Positions 28,438 to 39,000 of a DNA stretch of 64,000 nt are shown one piece after another. A program made the position numbers and the translations under genes. The number at the start of each line of letters is the position of its first letter. Within the stretch, counting starts at the first letter, position 1. The DNA is taken from contig NZ_CP058649.1 of assembly GCF_018141445.1 (NCBI RefSeq), positions 5,041,001 to 5,105,000 on the forward strand, in the 5' to 3' direction. The notes under the pieces were generated by a model. The model did not search any database, was not told where the DNA came from, and saw only the letters and a list, made by a program, of their open reading frames with translations. The stretch comes from Vallitalea pronyensis. GTDB taxonomy: Bacteria > Bacillota > Clostridia > Lachnospirales > Vallitaleaceae.

Positions 28438-28929
28438 TTATGCTTGATTTTCATAAATGGTCCATTGATAACTTAATCCCTTATGTTCTTGCATATCACT
28501 CTTCCATGTCAAAACCCAGTTATCGCGCTTATCCAAACTGTTGATAGAGGTATCTGCTGGTAATGCATCATAGATTTTTGTAATGTATGCTTTCTTACAG
28601 TCATCCATAAATAAGTTATAAACCTCTGCCCCGCCAATAACATAAACATCTTCCTCGTCATAGTCCTTTACATAATCCAGTACTTCTTCCTTACTATGAC
28701 AGACTACGGCATCATCACGTACAAATGATGGATTACGTGTCAGTATGATATTTGTTCGATGTTTAAGGGGTTTCCCTCCGGGTAGTGATGCAAGTGTTTT
28801 TCTTCCCATAATCACTACTTTTCCTGCTGTTTTTTCTTTAAAATAAGGTAAGTCACCTGGTAAATACGTCAGCAATCCACCTTTATATCCAATGGCCCAA
28901 TTGTTATCCACCACTACAATGAAATTCAT
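28438..28929 (-). CDS. dfrA: Dihydrofolate reductase
   Basis: A 163-residue protein, the usual DHFR size. NNWAIGYKGGLLTYLPGDLPYFK (residues about 8-30) carries the folate/NADPH loop and the active acidic residue; VVIMGRKTLASLPGGKPL and VYVIGGAEVYNLFM are the cofactor signatures. It reduces dihydrofolate to tetrahydrofolate, which thymidylate synthase consumes. The ATG at 28929 has AAAGGGG 8 bases upstream; an earlier in-frame ATG at 28947 is too close to that site. It lies 107 bp after thyA on the same strand. Confidence 0.95.
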   Translation of the reverse strand: MNFIVVVDNNWAIGYKGGLLTYLPGDLPYFKEKTAGKVVIMGRKTLASLPGGKPLKHRTNIILTRNPSFVRDDAVVCHSKEEVLDYVKDYDEEDVYVIGGAEVYNLFMDDCKKAYITKIYDALPADTSINSLDKRDNWVLTWKSDMQEHKGLSYQWTIYENQA

Positions 28930-29036
28930 CCACATGTCCCCTTTCATTTTGAGATGTTGTCCACAATCTATAACGTATCATGCACATGGCTTGTTTATAA
29001 GTCTAAGTTATCCACGTATGGAAGCTTTGGCACTAA

Positions 29037-29867
29037 CTATACAGCTACTGGTATGCCTTTTACGGGTTCACCTTTTTTATAACCCACTAACTTAAAGTCA
29101 TCCACTGTAAAATCGTAAAAATCTTTTACATCTGGATTAATGATAAGCTTAGGTACTTCAAAGGCCTCTCGGGCAATCAATTCTTCTACTATGGGTACAT
29201 GTCTATCGTAGATATGGGCATCTGCAATCACATGAACAAATTCTCCTACTTCCAGATTCGATACTTGGGCAAACATATGGACAAGGGCTGCATATTGAAC
29301 CACGTTCCAATTGTTAGCCACTAAAACATCGTTGGATCGCTGATGTAAGATGGCATTTAACCGATTACCCGTCACATTAAAGGTTACGCTATAGGCACAT
29401 GGATAGAGATGCATGGCATGTAGATCGTCATGGTTATAGATATTGGTTATGATTCGCCGACTATAAGGATTGTGTTTTAAATCATAAAGCACACGGTCCA
29501 CTTGATCAAACAAACCTTCTTTGTATTGGTGTTTGACACCTAATTGATAGCCATAAGCTTTGCCAATTGAACCGTCTTCATCAGCCCAACTATCCCATAT
29601 TTTACTTTTAAGCTCTTTGATGTTATTGGACTTCTTCTGCCAGATCCATAATATTTCATCAATGGCTGACTTAAGATACGTGGGTCTTAATGTGAGAATT
29701 GGAAACTCTTTTGATAAATCGTATCGGTTAACAACACCAAATTTTTTGATGGTATGGGCAGGAGCACCATCTTCCCATCGCGGTCTAACTTCTTGACCTT
29801 CAGAGCTGTATCCATTATCTAATATATCACGACACATGTCTATAAATATGCTATCTGCTTGACTCAT
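29037..29867 (-). CDS. thyA: Thymidylate synthase
   Basis: A 276-residue ThyA with the catalytic Cys in YPCAYSVTFNV, then ILHQRSNDVLVANNWNVVQY (dUMP/folate site) and HVIADAHIYDRHV. It methylates dUMP to dTMP using methylene-tetrahydrofolate. The ending NPDVKDFYDFTVDDFKLVGY resembles the ThyA of Bacillus subtilis rather than E. coli. GAGGAGG lies before the ATG. Pairing with dfrA downstream recycles the folate it oxidises. Confidence 0.95.
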   Translation of the reverse strand: MSQADSIFIDMCRDILDNGYSSEGQEVRPRWEDGAPAHTIKKFGVVNRYDLSKEFPILTLRPTYLKSAIDEILWIWQKKSNNIKELKSKIWDSWADEDGSIGKAYGYQLGVKHQYKEGLFDQVDRVLYDLKHNPYSRRIITNIYNHDDLHAMHLYPCAYSVTFNVTGNRLNAILHQRSNDVLVANNWNVVQYAALVHMFAQVSNLEVGEFVHVIADAHIYDRHVPIVEELIAREAFEVPKLIINPDVKDFYDFTVDDFKLVGYKKGEPVKGIPVAV

Positions 29868-30050
29868 GATGAACCCTCCTCAACTGCTTTTTCTTGTTTA
29901 ATATTACATGATTTGCACAAGATTGTCCACCTCTCTTCCTATTGATTTTTTGAGAGATAGCCTTAACACGATTTGAATTATGGGCTATGGCCGTGTTATA
30001 GTATATATAGGCTAATCAATAATACCTATAGATCACAAGGAGGTTTTCTT

Positions 30051-30515
30051 ATGCATGATAATACGACGCTTATCTATTTAGAATGCCCAATTCAAAAAGA
30101 CATTGGAGCTGTATGGAAGCTATTAAGTACAAAGGAAGGATTAAAAAGTTTCTTTGCACCTGATATTGATGTGAATTTCAAAGTGGGTGGTAAGTTTGAA
30201 ATCCTGTTTGATATGGATCAACCAGCAGGACTACGAGGATCAGAAGGTATGATTATCTTAAATATTGAACCCGAATCCATGCTGTCTTTTACTTGGAATG
30301 CTCCTCCATCCATACCGGACATTCGCGCTCAAATGACCGTTGTTCACATTTATTTAGAACCAACAGAGGATGGGTGTCTCCTTAAACTTATTAATTCTGG
30401 CTATGGCAAAAGTGAATCTTGGCAAAAAGCTCGCCGTTATTTTATTCGTGCATGGGGTGACATTGTATTACCACGTCTAAAAAAAGTAGCAGAAGAAGGT
30501 ACTCATTCATTTTAG
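30051..30515 (+). CDS. SRPBCC / AHSA1-domain protein
   Basis: A 154-residue START-like protein. The pattern KDIGAVWKLLSTKEGLKSFFAP, VGGKFEILFDM, ILNIEPESMLSFTWNAPP and a C-terminal helix (WQKARRYFIRAWGDIVLPRLKK) fits the activator-of-Hsp90-ATPase-homology family, which binds hydrophobic ligands. AAGGAGG lies just before the ATG at 30051; the frame is open further upstream without a site. It stands alone on the plus strand between thyA and nrdD. The ligand is unknown. Confidence 0.85.
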   Translation: MHDNTTLIYLECPIQKDIGAVWKLLSTKEGLKSFFAPDIDVNFKVGGKFEILFDMDQPAGLRGSEGMIILNIEPESMLSFTWNAPPSIPDIRAQMTVVHIYLEPTEDGCLLKLINSGYGKSESWQKARRYFIRAWGDIVLPRLKKVAEEGTHSF

Positions 30516-30530
30516 ATCTATGGAACTAAA

Positions 30531-30586
30531 AATAGGATAACAATTGGCACCCTTTATTCTACTGGATGACTAACTGTTATCCTATT
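30531..30586. repeat. Perfect 12-bp inverted repeat
   Basis: AATAGGATAACA (30531-30542) and TGTTATCCTATT (30575-30586) flank a 32-base loop, 15 bp after the SRPBCC stop and 74 bp from the convergent nrdD stop. It is probably a shared terminator stem, though neither side has a clear T run. Confidence 0.5.
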
Positions 30587-30659
30587 CATTATCCGCTTTA
30601 ATGCATGACTAACCCATATAACGTGTGCATTCTTTTAAATAAAAGATATCATATACAAA

Positions 30660-33038
30660 TCAGGCATTTAATTTTTGACATTCCGCATACTTTCGAATAT
30701 CGGATAGCCCCATATATTGATTGACTTTATCCTTATCAATAACCAGTAATGTGGGCGCTGTTCTTACTTTATATTGGGTTGCCAGCTCTGCATGTTCATC
30801 TGCATCCACAACTTTTATCTGATGGTTTACTAAGTACGATTTAGCCATATGACAATTTGGACATGTTTTTGTCGTAAATAACAGTTTACTCACATCTCGA
30901 CTCTTATCATGTGTCGTTGCTATTTCCTCTTTTGCCTTGGTTTTTAGATGGGTTACTTTTATGTTGGCGTTTTGTGGTTCATATTCTTTTCGATGTTTGA
31001 ATTCTTGTGCCTTGCCATCATTCCAATGCTGTACTGGACGATAATACCCTGTTATACGACTGTAAACTTCGGCTACTTCTCCGCAATCCGGACAGGTATA
31101 CACTTCACCTGCAATATAACCATGGGTTTTGCACACGGAGTAAGTTGGTGACATGGTATAATAAGGCAATGTGTAATTCTCTGCTATGGTGCGTACAAGG
31201 TTAGCTGCTGCTTTCCAATCGGGTAATTTCTCACCTAAGAAGGCATGGAATACTGTACCTGATGTATATTTGTTTTGGAACTCATCCTGTAAATCAAGGG
31301 CATCAAAAACATCCACGGTATAACTAACTGGTAAATGCGTACTGTTTGTGTAATAAGGTGTTTCCCCTTCACTTGCAGCCGATTGGATATCATTGTAACG
31401 CTTTTTATCATGTTTTGCTAAGCGATAGCTGGTTGACTCAGCTGGTGTGGCTTCTAAGTTATAGAGATCACCATATAATTCTTGATAATCCGATAAGCGA
31501 TTACGCATATGGTCCAGCACATCAAGAGCAAAAGCTCTGGCTTTATCATCTGTTAAATCTTGTTGTAACCACTTAGCATTACGTGTAGCTTCATTCATAC
31601 CCACTAAGCCAATGGTTGAAAAATGGCTGCTGAAACTACCAAGGTACTTTTTAGTATAAGGGTATAGGCCTTCCTTCAATAATTTGGTGATTACATCTCT
31701 TTTTATTTTCAATGAACGAGCAGATATATCCATCATATGATCAAGACGCTCGTAGAATTCTTCCTCATTATGGGATAAATAAGCAATCCGAGGCATGTTG
31801 ATGGTTACAACCCCAACAGAACCTGTGCTTTCACCTGAGCCAAAAAAACCGCCTTGTTTCTTGCGTAATTCTCTTAAATCAAGACGTAGACGACAACACA
31901 TACTTCGAATATCACTTGGTTCCATATCACTGTTAACGTAATTGCTGAAATATGGTGTACCGTATTTTGCTGTCATTTCAAATAAGAGTTTATTATTTTC
32001 TGTTTCATCCCAATTAAAATCTTTTGTAATGGAATACGTTGGAATTGGATATTGGAAACCACGACCATTGGCATCACCTTCAATCATAATCTCAATAAAT
32101 GCCTTGTTAATCATATCCATCTCTGCTTGACAATCACCGAATGTAAAGTCTTGCTCTACACCCGATACAATGGCTGGTAAATGGGCTAAATCATCTGGTA
32201 CCATCCAATCCAAAGTAATATTAGAAAAGGGTGATTGTGTTCCCCAACGACTAGGTGTATTCACACCGAACACAAAGGATTGAATACATTGTTTTGTCTC
32301 TTTATAAGAAAGATTATCCACTTTGACAAATGGTGCTAAATAGGTGTCAAAAGATGAAAAAGCTTGTGCCCCTGCCCATTCATTCTGCATAATACCTAAG
32401 AAGTTAACCATTTGATTACAGAGTGTTGATAAATGGCTTGCTGGTGCTGATGTAATCTTACCAGGTATGCCACCTAAACCTTCTTCTATTAACTGTTTTA
32501 ATGACCAACCTGCACAGTAGCCTGTTAACATGGATAAGTCATGAATATGTAAATCTCCATTACGATGGGCTTTTGCAATTTCCCCATCATAAATTTCTGA
32601 TAACCAATAATTAGCTGTTATTGCACCTGAATTATGTAAGATAAGTCCTCCAACAGAATATGTAACGGTAGAATTTTCCTTCACACGCCAATCTTCTTCT
32701 TTCACATAGCTGTTGACAATGTCTTTGTAATCCAATATGGTAGATTTCATGTTACGAATCTTTTCTCTTTGCTTACGGTATAAGATATAAGCCTTTGCTA
32801 CATCCGTATATCCCGTTTGTTCAAGGGTATTTTCAACACTATCTTGAATATCCTCAACGGTAATCTTGTTTTCTTCAATTTTACTCTGAAAATCGGATGT
32901 TACTCTCAATACCAAAATGTCTAATATGTCGTCCGTAAATACCTTATCTGTAGCTCGGAATGCCTTTGTGATGGCTTCCTTAATCTTACCTAAATTGAAC
33001 TGACTAACCTTTCCGTCTCGTTTTACAACCTCAAACAT
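30660..33038 (-). CDS. nrdD: Anaerobic (class III) ribonucleotide reductase fused to a glutaredoxin-like domain
   Basis: A 792-residue protein. Residues about 1-95 form an ATP-cone regulatory domain (VVKRDGKVSQFNLGKIKEAI). The catalytic body includes SMCCRLRLDLREL. A zinc site of type C636-x2-H639...C649-x2-C652 precedes the glycyl radical motif RITGYY (Gly664). Residues about 720-792 form a glutaredoxin/NrdH-like domain with C726-P-N-C729 and a cis-Pro segment RTAPTLLVI. It makes dNTPs anaerobically; the fused redoxin could supply electrons. GAGAGGAG precedes the ATG. No nrdG activase gene is in the window. Two pairs of NrdR-type boxes lie upstream. Confidence 0.93.
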   Translation of the reverse strand: MFEVVKRDGKVSQFNLGKIKEAITKAFRATDKVFTDDILDILVLRVTSDFQSKIEENKITVEDIQDSVENTLEQTGYTDVAKAYILYRKQREKIRNMKSTILDYKDIVNSYVKEEDWRVKENSTVTYSVGGLILHNSGAITANYWLSEIYDGEIAKAHRNGDLHIHDLSMLTGYCAGWSLKQLIEEGLGGIPGKITSAPASHLSTLCNQMVNFLGIMQNEWAGAQAFSSFDTYLAPFVKVDNLSYKETKQCIQSFVFGVNTPSRWGTQSPFSNITLDWMVPDDLAHLPAIVSGVEQDFTFGDCQAEMDMINKAFIEIMIEGDANGRGFQYPIPTYSITKDFNWDETENNKLLFEMTAKYGTPYFSNYVNSDMEPSDIRSMCCRLRLDLRELRKKQGGFFGSGESTGSVGVVTINMPRIAYLSHNEEEFYERLDHMMDISARSLKIKRDVITKLLKEGLYPYTKKYLGSFSSHFSTIGLVGMNEATRNAKWLQQDLTDDKARAFALDVLDHMRNRLSDYQELYGDLYNLEATPAESTSYRLAKHDKKRYNDIQSAASEGETPYYTNSTHLPVSYTVDVFDALDLQDEFQNKYTSGTVFHAFLGEKLPDWKAAANLVRTIAENYTLPYYTMSPTYSVCKTHGYIAGEVYTCPDCGEVAEVYSRITGYYRPVQHWNDGKAQEFKHRKEYEPQNANIKVTHLKTKAKEEIATTHDKSRDVSKLLFTTKTCPNCHMAKSYLVNHQIKVVDADEHAELATQYKVRTAPTLLVIDKDKVNQYMGLSDIRKYAECQKLNA

Positions 33039-33108
33039 GCATTGTGCTCCTCTCTATTGGCAATTACTAATAATATACCACAATTCACCAACAGGGTCAA
33101 TATAAAAA

Positions 33109-33155
33109 ACACTATATAATGTGTTATGCTCATAGCAAAACACAACATATGGTGT
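33109..33155. promoter_or_regulatory. NrdR box pair, proximal
   Basis: ACACTATATAATGTGT (33109-33124) and ACACAACATATGGTGT (33140-33155) match the NrdR consensus acaCwAtATaTwGtgt and are separated by 15 bp (31 bp start to start), the spacing expected for cooperative NrdR binding. They lie 71-117 bp before the nrdD start. Confidence 0.8.
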
Positions 33156-33248
33156 TTTTCTTTTAGTCTAAAGTACCTATAAAAAAATAATTTATAAGGC
33201 TTTTTATCCATTTTTCTACAAAATTCAACCCATTAGCCTTACAAAATA

Positions 33249-33298
33249 CCACAGCATATTGTATTTTTAAAATTACCTATTGACACAATATATTGTGG
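33249..33298. promoter_or_regulatory. NrdR box pair, distal
   Basis: ACACAATATATTGTGG (33283-33298) is a near-perfect NrdR box. CCACAGCATATTGTAT (33249-33264) is a weaker one, 34 bp away start to start. On the minus strand a possible promoter (GTGTCA, 17 bp, TACAAT) runs between them, so bound NrdR would cover both promoter elements. Confidence 0.65.
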
Positions 33299-33345
33299 TA
33301 TTTTTTTATTCCCTACAACAAACCATGTCTTTCAGAGAAAAACAC

Positions 33346-34617
33346 TCATGAAAGCTCCATGACTTTCTTCCATTCACCATATAACCGTTCATCAACATAA
33401 GCTTCAATGTAAGTCCCATCATTTTCATAAGATTCATGAACAATTTGCCCATTAGTACGAATTTGATTCAGTAATGTACCTTGAGCATAGGGTATGGTGG
33501 ATTTTAATAACATCTTATCTTCTTGAATCTTTTTTTCTATAGCCTCTAACAATGTGTCAAGACCTGTACCTTCTTTGGCTGAAATCTCCACCGTTTTAAA
33601 AGCTTTGTCATCGGTTAGGTACTTTTCTGCACATTGATCCATTTTATTAAAGGCTGTGATAACAGGTTTTCCTGTTGCACCTAATCTATCTAAAGTTTCA
33701 TAGACAACTTGAATATGCTTTTCTGCCTGCTCATTGGATGTATCCACGATATGCAATAACATATCTGCTACAACTGCCTCTTCTAAGGTTGAATGAAAGG
33801 CTTTTATCAGATGATGAGGTAATTTACGAATAAAACCAACCGTATCGGTCATAAAAACCTCTGTACCATTGGGTAACACCAGTTGTCTGGTGGTTGGATC
33901 TAGTGTGGCAAATAACTTATCCTCTGATAACACATCAGCATCTGTTAAAGCATTAATTAAAGTGGATTTCCCTGCATTGGTGTAACCCACAATGGCGATG
34001 CGCAGCTTGCCTTGTTTCTTTCTTCGCTGACGAATAAGGTCACGGTGATGTTTTACCTCGGATAACTCTTTACGCAGTTGGGACATCCTTTTTCTAATAT
34101 GTCGCCGGTCCGTTTCCAATTTTTTCTCACCTGGACCTCTTGTACCAATGCCGCCACCCAGTCTTGATAAAGATGTTCCAAGACCAATTAACCGGGAGCT
34201 TCGATACTGCAACTGAGCAAGTTCTACTTGAATAATACCTTCTCGCGTATGGGCATGCTTGGCAAATATATCAAGAATCAACATGGTTCGATCGATGACT
34301 TTACAATCTAATATCTCTTCAAGATTCTTTAATTGAGCTGGTGATAATTCATCATCACATATGATACCTACAGCTCCTAAAGTCTTAACTGCCATGCTTA
34401 CTTCTTCAATCTTACCTTTTCCTAGATAGGTGCCTGGATGCAACCCTTCACGATTTTGTACGATTTTTTCTAATGTCATTGCACCTGCTGTTTTAGCTAA
34501 TTCTTCTAATTCATCCATTGAATCCTTGATATCATATTCATTGTCTCTTGTGGCTATACCCACTAAAATTACTTGTTCCATTATGTCATTCTCTGTTTGT
34601 AATGCTGTTTTCGTCAT
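33346..34617 (-). CDS. hflX: Ribosome-associated GTPase HflX
   Basis: A 423-residue GTPase. The N-terminal HflX domain contains GLHPGTYLGKGKIEEV, and the glycine-rich linker reads SRLGGGIGTRGPGE followed by KKLETDRRHIRKR. The G domain has G1 GYTNAGKSTL, a G3 segment DTVGFIRKLPHHLI and G4 NKMD. HflX binds and splits stalled ribosomes. The ATG at 34617 has AGGAGG 9 bases upstream, and part of that site is in a small hairpin (34629-34650). The gene lies between nrdD and the TPR lipoprotein gene. Confidence 0.95.
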   Translation of the reverse strand: MTKTALQTENDIMEQVILVGIATRDNEYDIKDSMDELEELAKTAGAMTLEKIVQNREGLHPGTYLGKGKIEEVSMAVKTLGAVGIICDDELSPAQLKNLEEILDCKVIDRTMLILDIFAKHAHTREGIIQVELAQLQYRSSRLIGLGTSLSRLGGGIGTRGPGEKKLETDRRHIRKRMSQLRKELSEVKHHRDLIRQRRKKQGKLRIAIVGYTNAGKSTLINALTDADVLSEDKLFATLDPTTRQLVLPNGTEVFMTDTVGFIRKLPHHLIKAFHSTLEEAVVADMLLHIVDTSNEQAEKHIQVVYETLDRLGATGKPVITAFNKMDQCAEKYLTDDKAFKTVEISAKEGTGLDTLLEAIEKKIQEDKMLLKSTIPYAQGTLLNQIRTNGQIVHESYENDGTYIEAYVDERLYGEWKKVMELS

Positions 34618-34625
34618 AAATAATA

Positions 34626-34650
34626 CCTCCTATCGAAACTAAACGATAGG
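34626..34650 (-). promoter_or_regulatory. Hairpin overlapping the hflX ribosome binding site
   Basis: On the minus strand CCTATCG (34650-34644) can pair with CGATAGG (34635-34629) around an 8-base loop. The 3' arm runs into AGGAGG (34631-34626), so half of the ribosome site is in the stem. Confidence 0.4.
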
Positions 34651-34677
34651 TTTACCTTGGTAACGTTTATTACCTCA

Positions 34678-35937
34678 CTATCCCTTTCGTTTCTTTTCAA
34701 TCCATTCAATTTCTTTTTTTGCTTCTTCCAAATCATGTTTCGTTAAAACAAGATTCATCATGTCTAACGCCTCCTCATATTTTTCTTGATATTTTAAAGA
34801 TAAACCCTTTGAATAATAAGCTAAATAATGCTGAGGGTCTATCTCAATGGCTTGATCATAATAGGTAATCGATTCTTCATACTGACTTAATTGTTGATAC
34901 CCATTACCTATCTCCACAAGAACAAGGTAATTATTAGGTTTTACCTCATTATATTGCTTAAATGCCTGAAGTCCATCTTCATATTGTTCCAATGTCATAT
35001 GCAAATATCCTTTTTGGACCATGGCATCAAGATTCCCGTTACTAGCAGCTACTGAAAAATCAGTTAATGCTCTGGCAAAGTCTTCTTTTAATAGATATTC
35101 ATTGCCTCTGCCAATGTATGCATCATTATAATGGGGCCATCTGGTGATCATGTAATCATAGATTTCAATGGCTGTATCCTTTTCACCTATTGCACTGTGA
35201 ATAAGTGCTTTGGTGTTATACACCTGTGGAATACTGGCGTCTATTTCAATAGCCGTGTCCACATCTGCTAGTGCTTTGGTGTATTCCTCTTTTATAAAAA
35301 ACACAAACCCTCTGTTTCCATAAGCGTATGCATAGGATTGGTCGATGGTTATGGCTTCGTTATAAGCTTCAATGGCCTCATCATACTTTTCCCAATCTTT
35401 CAGTAAAATACCTTTTGCATTATAGAAGGTTTTGTCATTTTTGTTAATGGCTAAAGCTTCATCAAAGGACGCTATGCCTTTCTCAAAAGCACCAATCATA
35501 CCATAAGCTGAACCTTGGGTAACGTAAGTTAAGGCTAAAAGCTGTTTGTCATCAAAGTTCTTTTTTAAGGCAATGGCTTCATCCAAGTTTTTAAGTGCTT
35601 CATTTACTTGACCCATAGCCAATTGAAAATAACCTCGATTACTGTAGGCCACTGGATCTTTTGGATTGACCTCAATGGCTTTGTTCATATCTGCTAAAGC
35701 TTCTTCATATTTTCCAAGGTAAAAATGAATCATACCCCGATTAGCATAGGCTGTGGAATAACTGGAATCTGCGGTTATTGCCTCATTATATTTTTCTAAA
35801 GCACCTTGATAATCTCCACTGATATATAGCTTATAACCTTCCTCATTAATGGCCACAGCAGGGCTCTTAGAACCACAGCCTGTGCTTATGAGAATCAGTA
35901 GAATCAATAGTGTACTTATCCGTCGTATTTTCTTCAT
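34678..35937 (-). CDS. TPR-repeat lipoprotein
   Basis: A 419-residue protein with a lipoprotein signal (KKIRRISTLLILLILISTGC; Cys about 21) and then tandem 34-residue tetratricopeptide repeats, roughly eleven, with the usual A/Y/G/P pattern (AYANRGMIHFYLGKYEEALA; PVAYSNRGYFQLAMGQVNEA). It is exported, membrane-anchored and probably a protein-interaction scaffold; the partner is unknown. The ATG at 35937 is preceded by GGAG at 8 bases and gives the signal peptide, unlike the longer frame. It follows the tandem subtilase gene by 122 bp on the same strand. Confidence 0.88.
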   Translation of the reverse strand: MKKIRRISTLLILLILISTGCGSKSPAVAINEEGYKLYISGDYQGALEKYNEAITADSSYSTAYANRGMIHFYLGKYEEALADMNKAIEVNPKDPVAYSNRGYFQLAMGQVNEALKNLDEAIALKKNFDDKQLLALTYVTQGSAYGMIGAFEKGIASFDEALAINKNDKTFYNAKGILLKDWEKYDEAIEAYNEAITIDQSYAYAYGNRGFVFFIKEEYTKALADVDTAIEIDASIPQVYNTKALIHSAIGEKDTAIEIYDYMITRWPHYNDAYIGRGNEYLLKEDFARALTDFSVAASNGNLDAMVQKGYLHMTLEQYEDGLQAFKQYNEVKPNNYLVLVEIGNGYQQLSQYEESITYYDQAIEIDPQHYLAYYSKGLSLKYQEKYEEALDMMNLVLTKHDLEEAKKEIEWIEKKRKG

Positions 35938-36059
35938 ATAGCTAACTCCATTCTTTTTGAAACAATAAGGTTCAACAACAGAAGTTAAGCTTTTACTTCC
36001 GCAGTTAAACCTTATTATACCATAATACATGGCAATTATTAAATTAATTTTCTATGAGG

Positions 36060-39000
36060 TTACTGGCGGGTTCCTCTTATAGCTTCAAAAGAACCAAGGA
36101 GATTCAGTTCCCCATAACCCCATTCTCGATTAGGATAATCTCTTGCACTTGTGCGGGTTGCACCTCGGATCAGGTAATTACGCACGTCATTGGTATCCAT
36201 CACCGAATCATTTCCTTGAACAATGCCCCACTCTAACAACAATGCTGCTGCTCCTGCTGTAATGGCGGTACTGACACTGGTACCGGACATGGGGCCAAAT
36301 TGGTTATTGGGTAATGGACCGACAACGCCCACACCTGGTGCTACAAGATCTGGCTTTTGGGCATAATCCCGTGTAAGCCCCCTTCCAGATGGCAGATAGA
36401 GGCTGCCTGTCTGATGGTTATAGGCACCTACTGTAATGACACCAATGGTTGTAGAAGGATCCGTCACAGTGGTATATGGATCTGGCTGTAAAAATTGTGT
36501 TTCTTTATCAATCCACCCCTCTCTTGGCAGCCATATATCAAATCGACCGTTAATAATCAGGTCACCATAGAGGGTAAAGGTCCAGATGCCTTCGGTGGGT
36601 TCAACCATCCTTATAAAAATAGCTTCATCACCGGTTCTTGCCTCTGAAAGCTGATATTCAATAAAGATGACCGTTCTTTCCAGCAGCAGCTTCACTTCTT
36701 CTTTGGCTGTTAAGGTTGCTGGAATACGTTCAATGACTTCCCCAGTTGGCGACGTGACGGATAATGAGATTTTATCCGGCGCATTACTCCATATGGTCAT
36801 GGTGAAACCTGATTCATTAGGCGCTACCTTTATTTCCACATTTTTGCTTTCCTCTTCTTCTGTAAACTGCCCCCGATAGTGATGGGCAAGGTTAGCCTCA
36901 TTACCTGCAGCAACAATGATAGCATTGCCGTTACGCTGGGCAAGGGATTGAACATATGTTTCCATGATGGATGTACCATCGTGAGCACCTTGATTACTAC
37001 CCAGGCCAACGATAATAGCCACAGGCATGTGCAGTTTGTCAGCCATTTCCGTTATATACTTTAGACCAAGCATCATATCGGTATCTTGATAGATTTCTAC
37101 ATCGTCATCAATTAAATAAAAATCACGGAAACATTGCTTCGCCTGCTTGAGTTTAACCACAACCAATGAGGCATCAGGTGCTGCCCCCACAAAACTGCCG
37201 TTGGGGTCCTGACGACCTGCAGCCATGCCAGCAAGAAAGGTCCCATGCCCAGAAGTATCCACTGAGGGCACTACGGATAAGGGGTCTTCTGCATTCAATG
37301 CTTCATTAATTTGTTCTTCTGTATAGACGGTTCCATATGAGAAGCCTTCCGGTGGAGGTCCTTCTGCAATGGTTTGATCCCATAGACCTACTATTTTTGT
37401 GGTATTGTTCTCATATTTAAATATATCGTCGTTATAATCAATGCCTGAATCCACAATCCCAATGAGCACCCCTGAACCTAGTAACGGCACAAAAGGCTGG
37501 TCATGGAACGTCAGAATACCCGATGTATCAAGAGCACTTCGGGCATAGGGACCATATATCTGCGGGATATGACTGAGATCTGCATCAATGAGACACGCAC
37601 CATTTCTTGATATATGAACAATGGCATAGGCTGGATTAATAATTTGAACACATGTGGGTTCATAGGTCTCATATATATCATCTAATTCCTCATATTCAAC
37701 TAGCAGGTCCAGATAGTCATCGGATATAATGGCTGTTTTACATTCCTCTAAATTGCTGTCGTCATCAATACGTGTCTCGTTCAACTCATGATGCTTCTCA
37801 AGCCCTGAAGGATTATATTGGGTGTAATGACTGGACTGGTTCATCTTTGCATAGGTCTCAAGGGTATCTACTGCCTGCCCACTCAAGTTATCAAATACGT
37901 TGGCTAAGCATAATACCCCATAACCTGTTGCCATACTTGGATAGTCAAACAATTGAAAATTTCTTCTTGCTGCTCTTTGTAAATAGGACTTTATTTTTTC
38001 ACCGTAAAGATACGGGTCATTACCTTGAACAATTCCCCATTCCATTAAGAGGGCTGCTGAGCCTGTAACAAAGGGTGTAGCCATACTTGTGCCACTAAAG
38101 GTATCATAACCACCTCCAGGAACTGGTGCTGTAATATCAACGCCTGGGGCTACTAAATCAGGTTTTATGGTCATGACATTGGAAGGTCTTGTAAATCCTC
38201 TACCTGAAAAAGGGGCTAGGCTGCTGGTTGCTGAATTGTACGCTCCTACAGTAATGGCTTTGGTGGCAGTGGATGGCATGGTTAATGTTCTTTCAATGGT
38301 AGGCTTTAAAAACTTGGTTTGTTTTCCCACAGAACTGGGCAACCACATATCGAAAACCCCTGATACGATATTAATACCTCTTAACTTAATCTTCCAGACA
38401 CCTTCCGTAATAAATTCTCTCAATGTTGGTATCATCTCTATATAGATTTGTTGATCAAGGTTATAAGGTGAAGGTTCGCCATAGTAGAGCAAAATCTGAG
38501 TACCATCCAGAACAAATTGCTGTTTACCCAGAATCTGCTTAATGGGGCCAGACGATGTGCCATTTGGCGCTTCAATCTCAACAGTCATTTCATCGGAGTA
38601 ACTTTTCCATAGCTGTATCGTCATGTTTTTTTCACCTGTAAATATGGCAATTTCAATGGTTCTCTCTTCATCTTCTTCTACTGCTCCATTTGTATGTAAG
38701 CCCGTATCCCCTTCATTTCCTGTTCCTACGACAATGACATTTTTCCATTCATCTGCCATGGTATCGATAAAGGTCTCAAAGAGGGATTTTCCATCATGAG
38801 GACCTGCATTGTTCCCAAAAGATAAATTGATGGCAATGGGTTTTCCAAGTGCTTCTGCCTCACGTATAACAAAGACCAATGCCCTCATAATATCCACTGA
38901 ACTGGGGAACGGGTCCCTTGTATTACCTAACTTAACAATGATAAATTCTGCTTCAGGTGCTACACCTTTGTATCTGCCACCACTAGCTCTTCCATTGCCC

